Shown one piece after another: positions 37,705-46,445 of a stretch of 64,000 nucleotides of DNA (within the stretch, counting starts at the first letter, position 1; each line of letters opens with the position of its first letter). Origin of the DNA: Oscillospiraceae bacterium (GTDB taxonomy: Bacteria; Bacillota; Clostridia; Oscillospirales; Acutalibacteraceae); the NCBI GenBank assembly GCA_015066625.1, contig SVOC01000011.1:42315-106314 (forward strand), in the 5' to 3' direction. The notes below the pieces were generated by a model. It was not told where the DNA came from, searched no databases, and was given only the letters and a program-made list of their open reading frames with translations. Position numbers and translations under genes: made by a program.

Positions 37705-40700
37705 TTACAGCCTGTCCGATATTTCGGCTGTCAGCATTTCATAAAGCTTTTCGCCGTTACGGCTTGTGTAATTTCTTTGGTTGATACTGACAACACCGTC
37801 ATCATAAATAACGAAACGGTATTTATAACCCTTGTTGTCAATAACCGTTACTCTTGCGGCTTTTTCTTTGAGAATACCCGTGGGCTTTTCTTCCTCAAAT
37901 CCGCCTTGATTATAAAGCTCTGCAATTTCAAGAAGTTCATCCTGAGTGAAAGCGGTATAGTGGAAGTTATCACTGCTTTTTGCCCTTACATCAATCTGAA
38001 CGGGCATACCTTCAAAACTGAGTGTATCGAGTTCTGTTATCATATAAGCTTTCACGGTGAACTCAATCGTAATATGGTTTGAAGATTCACCGATAACAGG
38101 CAGGTGAATGCGGTATGTTCCGCCCTCCAAATTCAGATAGAATTTGTCTGTGAAAAGCTGAGCGGGGCTCGTACCGCCGGGTTCCGCAAACTCAGCGTCA
38201 AGAGCTTCGCGGTTTTTGATTTGCTCAACGCTCTGCCACTGACCGTCAACAAGCTTATCAAGGGTATAATCTTCCGTATAACCTACTGTTTCACCGCCTT
38301 CATTCATAAAGCTGATGTTGAAGAATGTGTCAGAAACAGAGAAGCCTATAAGCCTGAAACCGTCGGCAGGGGATGTGAATTTTATATTGCTTACGATATA
38401 TTCCGGTGCAGCAGCCTGACCGGTGTTTTTGCCCGTGTATGTTTCTGTGGTTATCAGGTTCGGATTTTTTACAAAAATACCCGTTGAGGTTTCGTATCCC
38501 GAATCAACCATATCGCTCATAACGGCGGTGTAGGTTTCATTTATGTAATTGTAGAGCTCGTCGGTGTTTAGTTCGATATTCGGTAATTTGCTGTATTCCG
38601 CATTGCTGTCTTTAATGAGGTTTTCATAAATGATAAAGTTATAATTCCTGCCTCTTTCATCCGTCAGTTCAACCGTGTAGGCTTTAAGCTGTTCGGGATA
38701 GCTCATTTCTCTATTATTATAAGAAAATACGGATTTATCAAGAAGTTTTCCGATTTGTTTAAGATTTTTTTCGCTGAGAGTTACTTTGTTCAGAGCAGAA
38801 CTGCAAGGGTAAATTTCACCCGATACAAAAGCTTCTCTTGTTGCCTCAAATAATCCGGGGTTATGTCCGACATTCAGGTTATCGTAAGTAAGAGAAGGTT
38901 TTGTGAATGCTGAGGGCGAAAGGTCGTCAACCTTGAACTTGACACAATATTCTTCATAAGCATTACTGCTGTCTGTCTGAACGAAAAACTTGATTTCGTA
39001 TTCACATTCTTCAAGCTTATCAATGTACTTGGAAAGATATGCAAAATAAAGCACTTCTCTGCCGGCGTGCTTGCCTGACGGTACAAAAACAGTGTCTGAA
39101 TCGGAAAGTGTTTTTGATTTAAGAGGAATTCTTTCGCCGTCAATGATTTTGGTAAGCTCATAATAATCGCTTATTCTGTATTGACTTACGGAATCGACAC
39201 AGGCAAAGCTGATTACTGCAACAGGGTTTCCGTAACAGTCGCCTGCAAGCTCAAAGTGCTGTGCTTCAAGCCCGTCAAGCGCAGTGCCGTTGAAATAAGA
39301 TTCAAAAATACCTTTTGTGTATATCTTTATTTTTGAGTGCTGAGCTTTAAGCTGTTTTTCGGCACGTCTGTACGCTCTGTCACGCACTTCAAAATCATAC
39401 CGGATCGTTTCGGGAAGCTGAGGTATTTCGCCTTCAACATCCTCAACGGATAAAAGTTTACCGTCTTTATCAAAGCTTGCCTTGAATCCGCTTGTAGGAG
39501 GAATTTCCGTAGGATACAGATATTCTTCTTCATATCTTATAAGGTGCTCATAGCTTATATCAAAGTGAAAAAGTCTTTTACGACCGTAAACCGTTGTTGT
39601 GCTATCCGGTTCAGCTTCGGTTACGGCTATTTTTGCGCCTGCGGTGTAAATCTCATAGTTGTTTGTTTCATACTGATATGCCTCGGCAGAGAACATTTCT
39701 TCCAGACGGGCTTCAATCTGAGTCTGCATATCGTTCATAGCTGTTTCGTCGGTTTTATCTTTTTCAGAAATACCGTTTGTAAGACATACGGCAGCCGCAA
39801 CAACACAAAGAACAACGCATACGATAACCGCAATAACCTTCGGTTTCTTAAAGCTGAGAATATTTTTTACACGCTTTTCAACCCCGTTTTCACCGAATGA
39901 AAGGGGAGTGCCGAAAGAAAGCTTTTTGTTTGCGCCGACGCTGACAAGAGTAAAGCTGTATGCCTTTTTTGATTCGGCGCCCAGTTTTTTCAGTACATTT
40001 TCATCACAGCTCATTTCCATATCGTGAATTGCAAGTGTGTATCCTATCCATACAAACGGGTTGAACCAGTGCAGAATAAGAATAATAAACGCTATGATTC
40101 TTGTTATATGGTCAAAGCGGCGGATATGATTTTTTTCGTGCATAAGCACATATTCAAGCTGGTTTTCGCTCATACCGCAGGGCAGATAAATCCTGGGTTT
40201 TATTAAGCCAAAAACAAAAGGCGAGCGTATGGTATCACATTCAAAAATATTATCCCTGAGCTTTGTGGCAAATTTTATCTGTTTTTTGATTCTTACAACG
40301 GAAATTATACCGTAAATACACATCGAAAAAACACCGATAATCCATATCAGACCTGCAATACTCAATAAAATCTGCATAGGATTTACGCTTGCCGTGGGCT
40401 GTGCTGAGGGTAATACCGTATTGATAACCGTGTCAGCGGCAGGTATGCCTGTATTGACTTCGGGTATGAGCATCATACCTATATCTTGAGGTATGTAACC
40501 GTTTGCGGTAGCACCGCCAACAGATGATTCGGCGGCAGGGGGTGAAATAAAATTGAATACACTGATTATTGAGGAAAATGAAAACGGGCATAAAAGCCTT
40601 AAGCCTGCTATTGCCCACAGGCTGTATGAGAATATCTTGGGTGCTTTTTTCAGCAAAAGACGCAGAAGCAGTATGGCGGCGATTATGTAGCTGCCCGTAA

Positions 40701-40749
40701 TGCTCATATTAAGGACGGAAATGAAAATATTTTCAAAAGGTATGTTCAT
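37705..40749 (-). CDS. BlaR1/MecR1-like M56 membrane metalloprotease with an Ig-like sensor region
   Basis: 1014 residues. The first 330 form the M56 module: TM helices at the N-terminus, zinc motif HEKNH (about residue 205, YVLMHEKNHIRRFDH) and SCDENVLKK downstream, then a last TM helix (VIAVIVCVVLCVVAAAVCL). Classical BlaR1 has a penicillin-binding sensor of about 260 residues; here about 680 outer residues hold repeats with Y-x-L-x-K-x3-G-x-W/I patterns, typical of bacterial Ig-like (Big_14-type) modules. No Ser-x-x-Lys beta-lactam motif is evident. It probably senses an envelope signal and cleaves or inactivates the BlaI-type repressor encoded 2 bases upstream. Confidence 0.85.
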   Translation of the reverse strand: MNIPFENIFISVLNMSITGSYIIAAILLLRLLLKKAPKIFSYSLWAIAGLRLLCPFSFSSIISVFNFISPPAAESSVGGATANGYIPQDIGMMLIPEVNTGIPAADTVINTVLPSAQPTASVNPMQILLSIAGLIWIIGVFSMCIYGIISVVRIKKQIKFATKLRDNIFECDTIRSPFVFGLIKPRIYLPCGMSENQLEYVLMHEKNHIRRFDHITRIIAFIILILHWFNPFVWIGYTLAIHDMEMSCDENVLKKLGAESKKAYSFTLVSVGANKKLSFGTPLSFGENGVEKRVKNILSFKKPKVIAVIVCVVLCVVAAAVCLTNGISEKDKTDETAMNDMQTQIEARLEEMFSAEAYQYETNNYEIYTAGAKIAVTEAEPDSTTTVYGRKRLFHFDISYEHLIRYEEEYLYPTEIPPTSGFKASFDKDGKLLSVEDVEGEIPQLPETIRYDFEVRDRAYRRAEKQLKAQHSKIKIYTKGIFESYFNGTALDGLEAQHFELAGDCYGNPVAVISFACVDSVSQYRISDYYELTKIIDGERIPLKSKTLSDSDTVFVPSGKHAGREVLYFAYLSKYIDKLEECEYEIKFFVQTDSSNAYEEYCVKFKVDDLSPSAFTKPSLTYDNLNVGHNPGLFEATREAFVSGEIYPCSSALNKVTLSEKNLKQIGKLLDKSVFSYNNREMSYPEQLKAYTVELTDERGRNYNFIIYENLIKDSNAEYSKLPNIELNTDELYNYINETYTAVMSDMVDSGYETSTGIFVKNPNLITTETYTGKNTGQAAAPEYIVSNIKFTSPADGFRLIGFSVSDTFFNISFMNEGGETVGYTEDYTLDKLVDGQWQSVEQIKNREALDAEFAEPGGTSPAQLFTDKFYLNLEGGTYRIHLPVIGESSNHITIEFTVKAYMITELDTLSFEGMPVQIDVRAKSSDNFHYTAFTQDELLEIAELYNQGGFEEEKPTGILKEKAARVTVIDNKGYKYRFVIYDDGVVSINQRNYTSRNGEKLYEMLTAEISDRL

Positions 40750-40751
40750 AC

Positions 40752-41114
40752 TTATTCCTCCTTATGTGAGTTGATAAGCTCCGTAAGACGCAGAGCCTCC
40801 TTTTCGCTGAGCTTTTTACCCCCCAGGAAAGAGGCGAGAAATGAAGGGAGTGAGCCGTCAAATGTACGCTCAACAAAGCTTTCGCTTTCGTTTGCCTGCA
40901 CCATTTCTTTCGGTACAAGCACGGTAACAATTGCATTTTCGTTCATGATAAGCCCTTTTTCGCACATTTTGCGTATTGCATTGTAGGTTGTGGATTTTTT
41001 CCAGCCCAGCTTTTCCTTGCAAAGCTCAACAAGCTTGCCCGAATTCACGGGTGCACTGTCCCACACAACACACATAAACTTATATTCGCTGTCCCATAAC
41101 GTAAGGTCACTCAT
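40752..41114 (-). CDS. BlaI/MecI/CopY-family repressor
   Basis: 120 residues from ATG 41114 (GGGGAG nine bases upstream; an in-frame ATG at 41132 is less likely). Winged helix in the first 75 residues (EYKFMCVVWDSAPVNSGKLV, GWKKSTTYNAIRKMCEKGLI), then a C-terminal dimerisation/cleavage region (ESFVERTFDGSLPSFLASFL). Family members bind palindromic operators and are removed by the partner M56 protease. It sits 2 bases before the BlaR1-like gene, and two similar palindromes overlap and follow its promoter. Confidence 0.9.
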   Translation of the reverse strand: MSDLTLWDSEYKFMCVVWDSAPVNSGKLVELCKEKLGWKKSTTYNAIRKMCEKGLIMNENAIVTVLVPKEMVQANESESFVERTFDGSLPSFLASFLGGKKLSEKEALRLTELINSHKEE

Positions 41115-41142
41115 AATATCTCCCCGTTTCATAAATGTGATG

Positions 41143-41184
41143 GTTTGCAGTTATAAACCTCAATTAAAGTTTATAATTACAAAC
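41143..41184. promoter_or_regulatory. Paired operators of the BlaI-type repressor
   Basis: GTTTGCAGTTATAAAC (41143-41158) and GTTTATAATTACAAAC (41169-41184) are two near-palindromes with the same outer GTTT/AAAC. Each is nearly the reverse complement of the other, 10 bases apart. The second lies between the -35 and -10 boxes. Confidence 0.65.
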
Positions 41185-41196
41185 CTCGTTTGTCAA
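41168..41196 (-). promoter_or_regulatory. Promoter of the blaI-blaR1-lipoprotein operon
   Basis: Minus strand TTGACA (41196-41191), 17 bases, TAAACT (41173-41168), overlapping the operator at 41169-41184. Confidence 0.65.
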
Positions 41197-41257
41197 TACC
41201 CTGAACCGATATTTGTAACATTGCATAAATGTGGATATTGTTTTTTGTAAAAACGAA

Positions 41258-41295
41258 CAAACCGCAGGCTCACGGGACAAAGAGCCTGCGGTTTG
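41258..41295 (-). terminator. Terminator of the InlB-repeat protein gene
   Basis: 14-bp perfect stem CAAACCGCAGGCTC / GAGCCTGCGGTTTG (41258-41271, 41282-41295), 10-base loop; on the minus strand it is followed by TTCGTTTTTAC. Confidence 0.85.
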
Positions 41296-41307
41296 CGCAA
41301 AGTTTAT

Positions 41308-42528
41308 TTATTTGTCTTTCTTTTTCTTTATAAGAAGTACGGCTGCCGCTGCGGAAACTGCAAGCGCCGCAAATGCCGCAAGACCTGCCGCAGATGAGCC
41401 TGTGTCGGGAATGTCGGTATCCTTTGCAGACCATTTTGCTTCAAAAGTGAGGTCATTCTTAGGCATTTTATCGGGGATTTCGGGTGTCCAACCAGCAAAG
41501 TCATAACCTTCCTTTTCAGGGGCTTCGGGTACGGTTATCTTCTTACCGGCTTCAACATTGTAGGTTTTATAAACCTTGCCGTCAACCTTGAAGGTTACTT
41601 TATAGGTTTTTGTGATGTTGCCTACTATTGATGAAAGACCGATAACCGCAATAATACCGCCTACGATTGAAAGACCTGTAATTGCGGCGGCGGTAAGACC
41701 GATTGCACCGCCTGCGATAAGTACACCGCCGATAAGCACGGTAACAAAATCCTTGTCAACCTCATACTGTGCTTCGAATACAAGGTCCTCGGCAGGCATA
41801 ACCTCGGGAATTTCAGGGCTCCAGCCCTTGAATTTGTGTGCGAATTTTTCGGGATTCTTTTCGGGTACGGGAATTTTGTCACCCTCGGTAACTTCGTATG
41901 CGGCAAAGGATTTATCCTTGCTCATCATATAGGTTACATTGGCATTTTTAAGCCACTTTGCGGTGAAAGTAAGGTCTGATGAAGGTACGGTTTTATATTC
42001 GTAAACATTTTTGCCGTTTTCATCAAACCAGCCTGCAAACTTGTAACCTTCCTTTTCGGGGTCAACGGGTACGGTTTCCTCAACGCTTGAACCGAAGGGC
42101 ACGGTTGCTTTCTTTACCTCCGTACCGTCAGATATAAATGTAATATTTATATCCTTAAGTTTCCACGATGCAGATGCTTCAAGGTCGTTTTCAGGCATTG
42201 TTTCGGGAAGCTTATCCTGGTTTTCATTGATAACCCATCCGTTGAAAATATGTCCTTCCTCTGCTTCGGGTGCCTGAGGAGGCTGAATTGCTTCGCCTGC
42301 CTTATAGGACTGAGTATCACCGTATTTTTTGCCGTTTGAGTAGTAGGTAACGGTGTATTCCTTGGCAGGTTCTTCTGTTTCAGGTGTCTCATTTTCGTTT
42401 GTTTCGGGCTGAGTAACGGTTGTTTCGCCGTTGTCTGCCACCTCTGCCGCAAAGCCCGAAAGGGGAGTTGCGGTCAGGATGAATGCGAATGCAAGAAGCA
42501 CCGCCAAAAAGCTTTTGATTCTTTTCAT
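41308..42528 (-). CDS. InlB B-repeat cell-surface protein with LPXTG-like end
   Basis: 406 residues from ATG 42528 (CGGAGG upstream; the frame extends to 42639 over promoter sequence). A signal peptide ends near SGFAA. Four B-repeat/MucBP-like units follow, each ending in a pattern such as GW.P..P..MP..DL.FEA.W: YTVTYYSNGK..., INITFISDGT..., ANVTYMMSKD..., and YKVTFKVDGK.... The C-terminus has IPDTGSS, a hydrophobic helix and KKKKDK, a sortase signal of LPXTG type. Between repeats 3 and 4 is an unexpected Gly/Ala/Ile-rich hydrophobic segment of about 40 residues. Probably wall- or membrane-anchored adhesion or structural protein. Confidence 0.85.
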   Translation of the reverse strand: MKRIKSFLAVLLAFAFILTATPLSGFAAEVADNGETTVTQPETNENETPETEEPAKEYTVTYYSNGKKYGDTQSYKAGEAIQPPQAPEAEEGHIFNGWVINENQDKLPETMPENDLEASASWKLKDINITFISDGTEVKKATVPFGSSVEETVPVDPEKEGYKFAGWFDENGKNVYEYKTVPSSDLTFTAKWLKNANVTYMMSKDKSFAAYEVTEGDKIPVPEKNPEKFAHKFKGWSPEIPEVMPAEDLVFEAQYEVDKDFVTVLIGGVLIAGGAIGLTAAAITGLSIVGGIIAVIGLSSIVGNITKTYKVTFKVDGKVYKTYNVEAGKKITVPEAPEKEGYDFAGWTPEIPDKMPKNDLTFEAKWSAKDTDIPDTGSSAAGLAAFAALAVSAAAAVLLIKKKKDK

Positions 42529-42610
42529 TTTATTCCTCCGTTTTATATGAATGTACTTTGAAAGTGCTGTTTGCGGTGTCCCCCTCCGCACACTTTCAAA
42601 TTGCGATAAA

Positions 42611-42639
42611 ATTATAGCTTTTCTGCGGTTTGCATTCAA
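42611..42639 (-). promoter_or_regulatory. Promoter of the InlB-repeat protein gene
   Basis: Minus strand TTGAAT (42639-42634), 17 bases, TATAAT (42616-42611). The rest of 42640-42747 is AT-rich, with nothing further recognised. Confidence 0.75.
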
Positions 42640-42747
42640 TTATTCCGCTGTTAACTTTGTATGAACACGGGTAAAACATTTTGTTGACGGAAAATGAATT
42701 TTTGTTAAAACGGACGGATATCTGTTCAAAATTTTACATACATTGAA

Positions 42748-43356
42748 TTATTTGGATGAAACGGGTTTTTCTTCACCGTCAAGAAGCCGTGCGATATTTG
42801 CTCCGTGCATAATGATTATCAGTACGGAGCATGAGGCTGCAAACATAAAGTTGAAAATATTTCTGCCGTCAGTCATAAAATATGCAAGCAGGGGATAAAG
42901 AACTGCACAGGTGCAGGATGCTATGGAGGCGGTTTTTGTTATGAGTGCAATAACTGCAAAAACCGCAATCAATACGGCGGCAGTGACAGGCATAATTGCG
43001 GTTGCGGCACCTGCCGCAGTTGCAACACCTTTGCCTCCTCTGAAAGCGAAAAATACGGGGAAACAGTGCCCGACCTGAGCAAAGAATCCCGCAAAGTAAA
43101 CACATTCATATGGAGCTTCAAAAAACATAACAAAGCATCTCGTAATGATTACCGCAATGAAACCCTTAAGAAAATCAAGGAGAAAAACCGTAGCGGCGGC
43201 TTTTTTGCCCGAAGTACGGAGCACATTTGTTGCACCTGCATTGCCGCTGCCTGAGGTGCGTACATCCTTGCCGGTCAGCTTTTTTGAAAGAATAACGGCA
43301 AAGCTGACACTGCCGACAAGATATGATAAAACAGAATTTAATATTATGAATTTCAT
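42748..43356 (-). CDS. plsY: Acyl-phosphate:glycerol-3-phosphate acyltransferase
   Basis: 202 residues, an integral membrane protein with about five TM helices. PlsY motifs: GSGNAGATNVLR (about residues 38-49, phosphate-binding loop), GHCFPVFFAFRGGKGVATAAG (motif 2) and a final MHGANIARLL. It transfers acyl groups from acyl-phosphate to glycerol-3-phosphate, the first step of phospholipid synthesis; a PlsC then acts at sn-2. ATG 43356 is preferred to the ATG at 43365 because GGGTGA lies upstream; that site is in the 3' arm of a terminator hairpin. The HAD phosphatase gene precedes it by about 40 bases. Confidence 0.95.
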   Translation of the reverse strand: MKFIILNSVLSYLVGSVSFAVILSKKLTGKDVRTSGSGNAGATNVLRTSGKKAAATVFLLDFLKGFIAVIITRCFVMFFEAPYECVYFAGFFAQVGHCFPVFFAFRGGKGVATAAGAATAIMPVTAAVLIAVFAVIALITKTASIASCTCAVLYPLLAYFMTDGRNIFNFMFAASCSVLIIIMHGANIARLLDGEEKPVSSK

Positions 43357-43393
43357 AAAAATCACCCGTTGGTTATTTTAACCGACGGGTGAT
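43357..43393 (-). terminator. Terminator hairpin overlapping the plsY ribosome site
   Basis: 14-bp stem from 43361-43374 and 43380-43393 (one G-T pair), 5-base loop; on the minus strand it ends in ATTTTT just before the plsY ATG. It follows the HAD stop and includes GGGTGA, the apparent plsY ribosome site, in its downstream arm. Confidence 0.75.
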
Positions 43394-43397
43394 ACTT

Positions 43398-43994
43398 TTA
43401 TTTATTTACTTTTCTGCGGATTTCTTCAATGCTCATTTCGGTGAGAGTGCCTTTTTCTGCGTGAAAGCACTTCTGACCCAATTCAAAAATATGAATGTCG
43501 TTTTTCAGCGAGTCGGAATAAACATTGATGAATTCTGCGTTGGGCAATGCCTCGGCAAGTCTTACGGGCTTCTGTTTATCCTTGCAGTTGAAACCGTATA
43601 TTTTGCCTGTTTTCGGATTCATCTTTGTTGCAATCAGCGTGTGCACACCGTATTTTTCGCAAATGGGTTTAAGGAAAAATTCGGGTGATGCGGAGCATAC
43701 AACAACGGGTCTTTCTCTGTTTTCGGGATTAAAAATCGGGTAAATATTTTTCTGCTGTTTATCCCAGAACTTCTTTGCCATTTTTTCTCCGTTGATAAAA
43801 GAAAGAAATGAAAAACATCTGCCTTTGAATTTATCGCCGAAGCCGAGAAAGAAAAGCATCAGATTGAATGCAAGCCAGGGGGCAAGGATAATCAGGTAAG
43901 GTCTGTGAAGAATGCAGTAAAACAGAAATACAGTTTCCGAATCCCAAGGGTAAACCGTTTTGTCAAAGTCGTAAAGGTCAAATTTTTCAGGCAT
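43398..43994 (-). CDS. HAD-superfamily phosphatase (HAD-IB-like)
   Basis: 198 residues; it starts 8 bases inside the end of the fucosidase gene (ATGCCTGA). HAD motif I is YDFDKTV (nucleophile Asp and general acid Asp), motif II VVVCSASPEF, motif III Lys in NCKDKQKPVR, motif IV VYSDSLKND. The cap region between I and II is strongly hydrophobic (RPYLIILAPWLAFNLMLFFL), hinting at membrane association, as in some phosphoserine or lipid-phosphate phosphatases. It lies between a GH95 gene and plsY, so either sugar-phosphate or glycerolipid chemistry would fit; undecided. Confidence 0.8.
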   Translation of the reverse strand: MPEKFDLYDFDKTVYPWDSETVFLFYCILHRPYLIILAPWLAFNLMLFFLGFGDKFKGRCFSFLSFINGEKMAKKFWDKQQKNIYPIFNPENRERPVVVCSASPEFFLKPICEKYGVHTLIATKMNPKTGKIYGFNCKDKQKPVRLAEALPNAEFINVYSDSLKNDIHIFELGQKCFHAEKGTLTEMSIEEIRRKVNK

Positions 43995-46278
43995 TGAAGG
44001 TCACCTTTTTGCCGTCAAGCACAATTTCCTTTTCCTTACCGTCTGCAATAACGGTGAATTTGCCTTTACCTTCAAGGCTGTAATTTGATACCTTGCCGTC
44101 TTTCCACTCAATATCAACAATAACATTGCCCTTTGCAAGCAGACCGCTTACCTTACCGTTTTTCCACTTTGAGGGCAGTGCGGGAAGTATGTAAATTCTG
44201 CCGTTATAGCTCTGCATAAGCATTTCGGTAATGCCGCTTACAAAGCCGAAGTTACCGTCAATCTGGAAAGGAGGATGTGCATCGAAAAGATTTTCGTATG
44301 TGCCGCCGCCTTTGGTGTAGTTTATACCCACACTCTTTACGGGGCGGAGCTGCATTTCAATAAGCTTGAGTGCGTGGTCACCGTCAAAAAGTCTTGCCCA
44401 GAAGTTGATTTTCCAGCCAAGGCTCCAGCCCGTACCGTTATCGCCTCTGCGTTCAAGGGTTCTGCGGCAGGCTTTTGCAAGCTCTGGTGTGCCGTCAACG
44501 GTAATAAGGCGTGCGGGATGAAGGGCATAGAGGTGTGAAACATGTCTGTGATGTATTTCAACTTCGGGATAATCATCGTCAAATTCAAGAAGCTGACCGT
44601 CGCTGCCCAATTTGAAATCTGCCATATTTGCAAGCGTATCTTTAAGCTCTGCGGCAAAATCACTGTCAATGCCGAGAATGTCACAGGCCTTGATGCAGTT
44701 TTCAAAAAGCTCACGGGCAATGGACATTGACATTGTTGAATACTTTGCAACACAGCAGGGCTTGCCTTCATACTCAAAAGTATTTTCGGGCGATGTACCG
44801 GGTGCAAGAACAAGCTTGCCTTCGTATTCGGTCATGATGTCAAGATAGAATTCAGCCGCTTTCTTCATTACGGGATATGCGGTTTCTTTCAGATACTCGA
44901 CATCGTTTGTATACTCGTAATGCTCAAAAAGATGCTCGCAGAGCCAGCCTGACGAGCCGTGCCAGAATGCCCACTGTGCACTGCCTGCAACGGGAGTTGA
45001 AAGACGCCACAGGTCAACATTGTGGTGGGAGGTCCAGCCTTTAGCACCGTACTGACCCTTTGCGGCATTTTCGCCGCTTACGCTGAGCTCCTTTACCATC
45101 TCAATAAGAGGATAGTTTACCTCGGGCATACGGCACATAAGTACGGGCCAGTAGTTCATTTCGGTGTTTATGTTAACTGTGTAGTTTGAATGCCAGGGAG
45201 GAGTGAGTCTGTCATTCCAGATGCCCTGAAGTGTTGAAGGCTGTGAACCAATTCTCGAAGATGAGATTGCAAGGTATCTGCCGTAGTTATAGACAAGAGT
45301 GATAAGCGAAAGATCGTTTTTATCCTTCTTGAATGCATTCAGACGCTTGTCTGTGGGAAGCTCGCCTCTGCCTTCACCGATATCAAGGTTTACTCTGCCG
45401 TAAAGCTCGGTGTAGTCTGCGATATGGCGAGATTTTTCTTCATTGTAATCATTGACTGCCGCAAGTGTTTCAAGGCAGGGTTTCCTGTATTTTTTGCCTT
45501 CGAGAAAGGGATGCTTGTTCCAACCGTTGAAGCTTGTTTCACTTGCAAAGAAAAGCACTGCTTCGGTTGCATCGGTAACGCTTATACGGTTTTCAACTGT
45601 TTTAACGTTACCGTCGGTTACAACCTTTACCGCAGCCCTGAAACGCATACCTCTCATTTCGGGTTCGTCAAAATATTTTTTGTTGCTCGCTTCGTTGTCA
45701 ATGTTGTTTTCGCCGTGGCATTCACCGTCAAGAATAACGGTATTGCCCTCTGCAACACTGTTACTGCGGAGCTTTGATGTAAGACCGAAGGTGAAGCTCA
45801 TCTTTCCGCCCTCTGCGGTAAGCTTTGCGGCTATAACTTTTGAAGGATATGAAGCAAAATACTCTCTTGTGTATTTGATTCCGCTTCTGGTATATTCAAC
45901 GCCTGCAACCGCATTCTCAAGGTCAAGATATCTTCTGTAATCCTTTACTCTGCCTTTGCCTTCAAATTCAATTTCAAGGTTGCCGAGAGGCATATAAGCC
46001 TGACTCCAGGTGCTCTGGAAGTTGGTTTCAATTTCTTTTTCTGCTTCGTGAAGTCTGCCTGCAAGGGCAAGGTCGCGTGCTTTCTTGAAAGATTCGGGAG
46101 CGCCGTCTTTAACTGTATTTTTGGGTCTGCCGTTCCAAAGCTGGTCATGGTTGAGGCAGAGTGTTTCTTTTGAAGTTGTGCCGTAAATCATTGCACCCAG
46201 TGTGCCGTTGCCTATAGGCAGGCTCTGGGTCCATGCTTTTGCGGGTGAGTTATACCATAACGTTGTTGATGATGACAT
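43987..46278 (-). CDS. GH95 glycoside hydrolase (alpha-L-fucosidase-type), cytoplasmic
   Basis: 763 residues; AAAAGGAG is 8 bases from the ATG. Begins with LWYNSPAKAWTQSLPIGNGTLGAMIYG, the GH95 N-terminal signature. The (alpha/alpha)6 barrel has PPWHSNYTVNINTEMNYWP (catalytic Asn residues), YPEVEIHHRHVSHLYALHPA (catalytic Glu) and DGNFGFVSGITEMLMQ. The family removes alpha-1,2-fucose (some members galactose) with inversion, for example from mucin or milk oligosaccharides. There is no signal peptide, so it acts inside on imported oligosaccharides. An RpiR regulator is divergent upstream; a HAD phosphatase follows with an 8-base overlap. Confidence 0.9.
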   Translation of the reverse strand: MSSSTTLWYNSPAKAWTQSLPIGNGTLGAMIYGTTSKETLCLNHDQLWNGRPKNTVKDGAPESFKKARDLALAGRLHEAEKEIETNFQSTWSQAYMPLGNLEIEFEGKGRVKDYRRYLDLENAVAGVEYTRSGIKYTREYFASYPSKVIAAKLTAEGGKMSFTFGLTSKLRSNSVAEGNTVILDGECHGENNIDNEASNKKYFDEPEMRGMRFRAAVKVVTDGNVKTVENRISVTDATEAVLFFASETSFNGWNKHPFLEGKKYRKPCLETLAAVNDYNEEKSRHIADYTELYGRVNLDIGEGRGELPTDKRLNAFKKDKNDLSLITLVYNYGRYLAISSSRIGSQPSTLQGIWNDRLTPPWHSNYTVNINTEMNYWPVLMCRMPEVNYPLIEMVKELSVSGENAAKGQYGAKGWTSHHNVDLWRLSTPVAGSAQWAFWHGSSGWLCEHLFEHYEYTNDVEYLKETAYPVMKKAAEFYLDIMTEYEGKLVLAPGTSPENTFEYEGKPCCVAKYSTMSMSIARELFENCIKACDILGIDSDFAAELKDTLANMADFKLGSDGQLLEFDDDYPEVEIHHRHVSHLYALHPARLITVDGTPELAKACRRTLERRGDNGTGWSLGWKINFWARLFDGDHALKLIEMQLRPVKSVGINYTKGGGTYENLFDAHPPFQIDGNFGFVSGITEMLMQSYNGRIYILPALPSKWKNGKVSGLLAKGNVIVDIEWKDGKVSNYSLEGKGKFTVIADGKEKEIVLDGKKVTFNA

Positions 46279-46383
46279 AAGGAAAACTCCTTTTTACAGT
46301 GATTTGGATTTATTATACAATATCGGTTTAAAGTAGTCAATCAATAAAAATGAAAGAAATCCTGCAAAAACAGTAATTTCTCC

Positions 46384-46412
46384 TTGCATTTTACTCTTTA
46401 ATGTTGTAAAAT
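46384..46412 (+). promoter_or_regulatory. Promoter of the RpiR regulator gene
   Basis: TTGCAT (46384-46389), 17 bases, TAAAAT (46407-46412). The gap of 167 bases to GH95 also carries the opposite promoter region, AT-rich. Confidence 0.55.
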
Positions 46413-46445
46413 ACATTCCGTATGAAGTGTTAAAGAGGTATGGTT

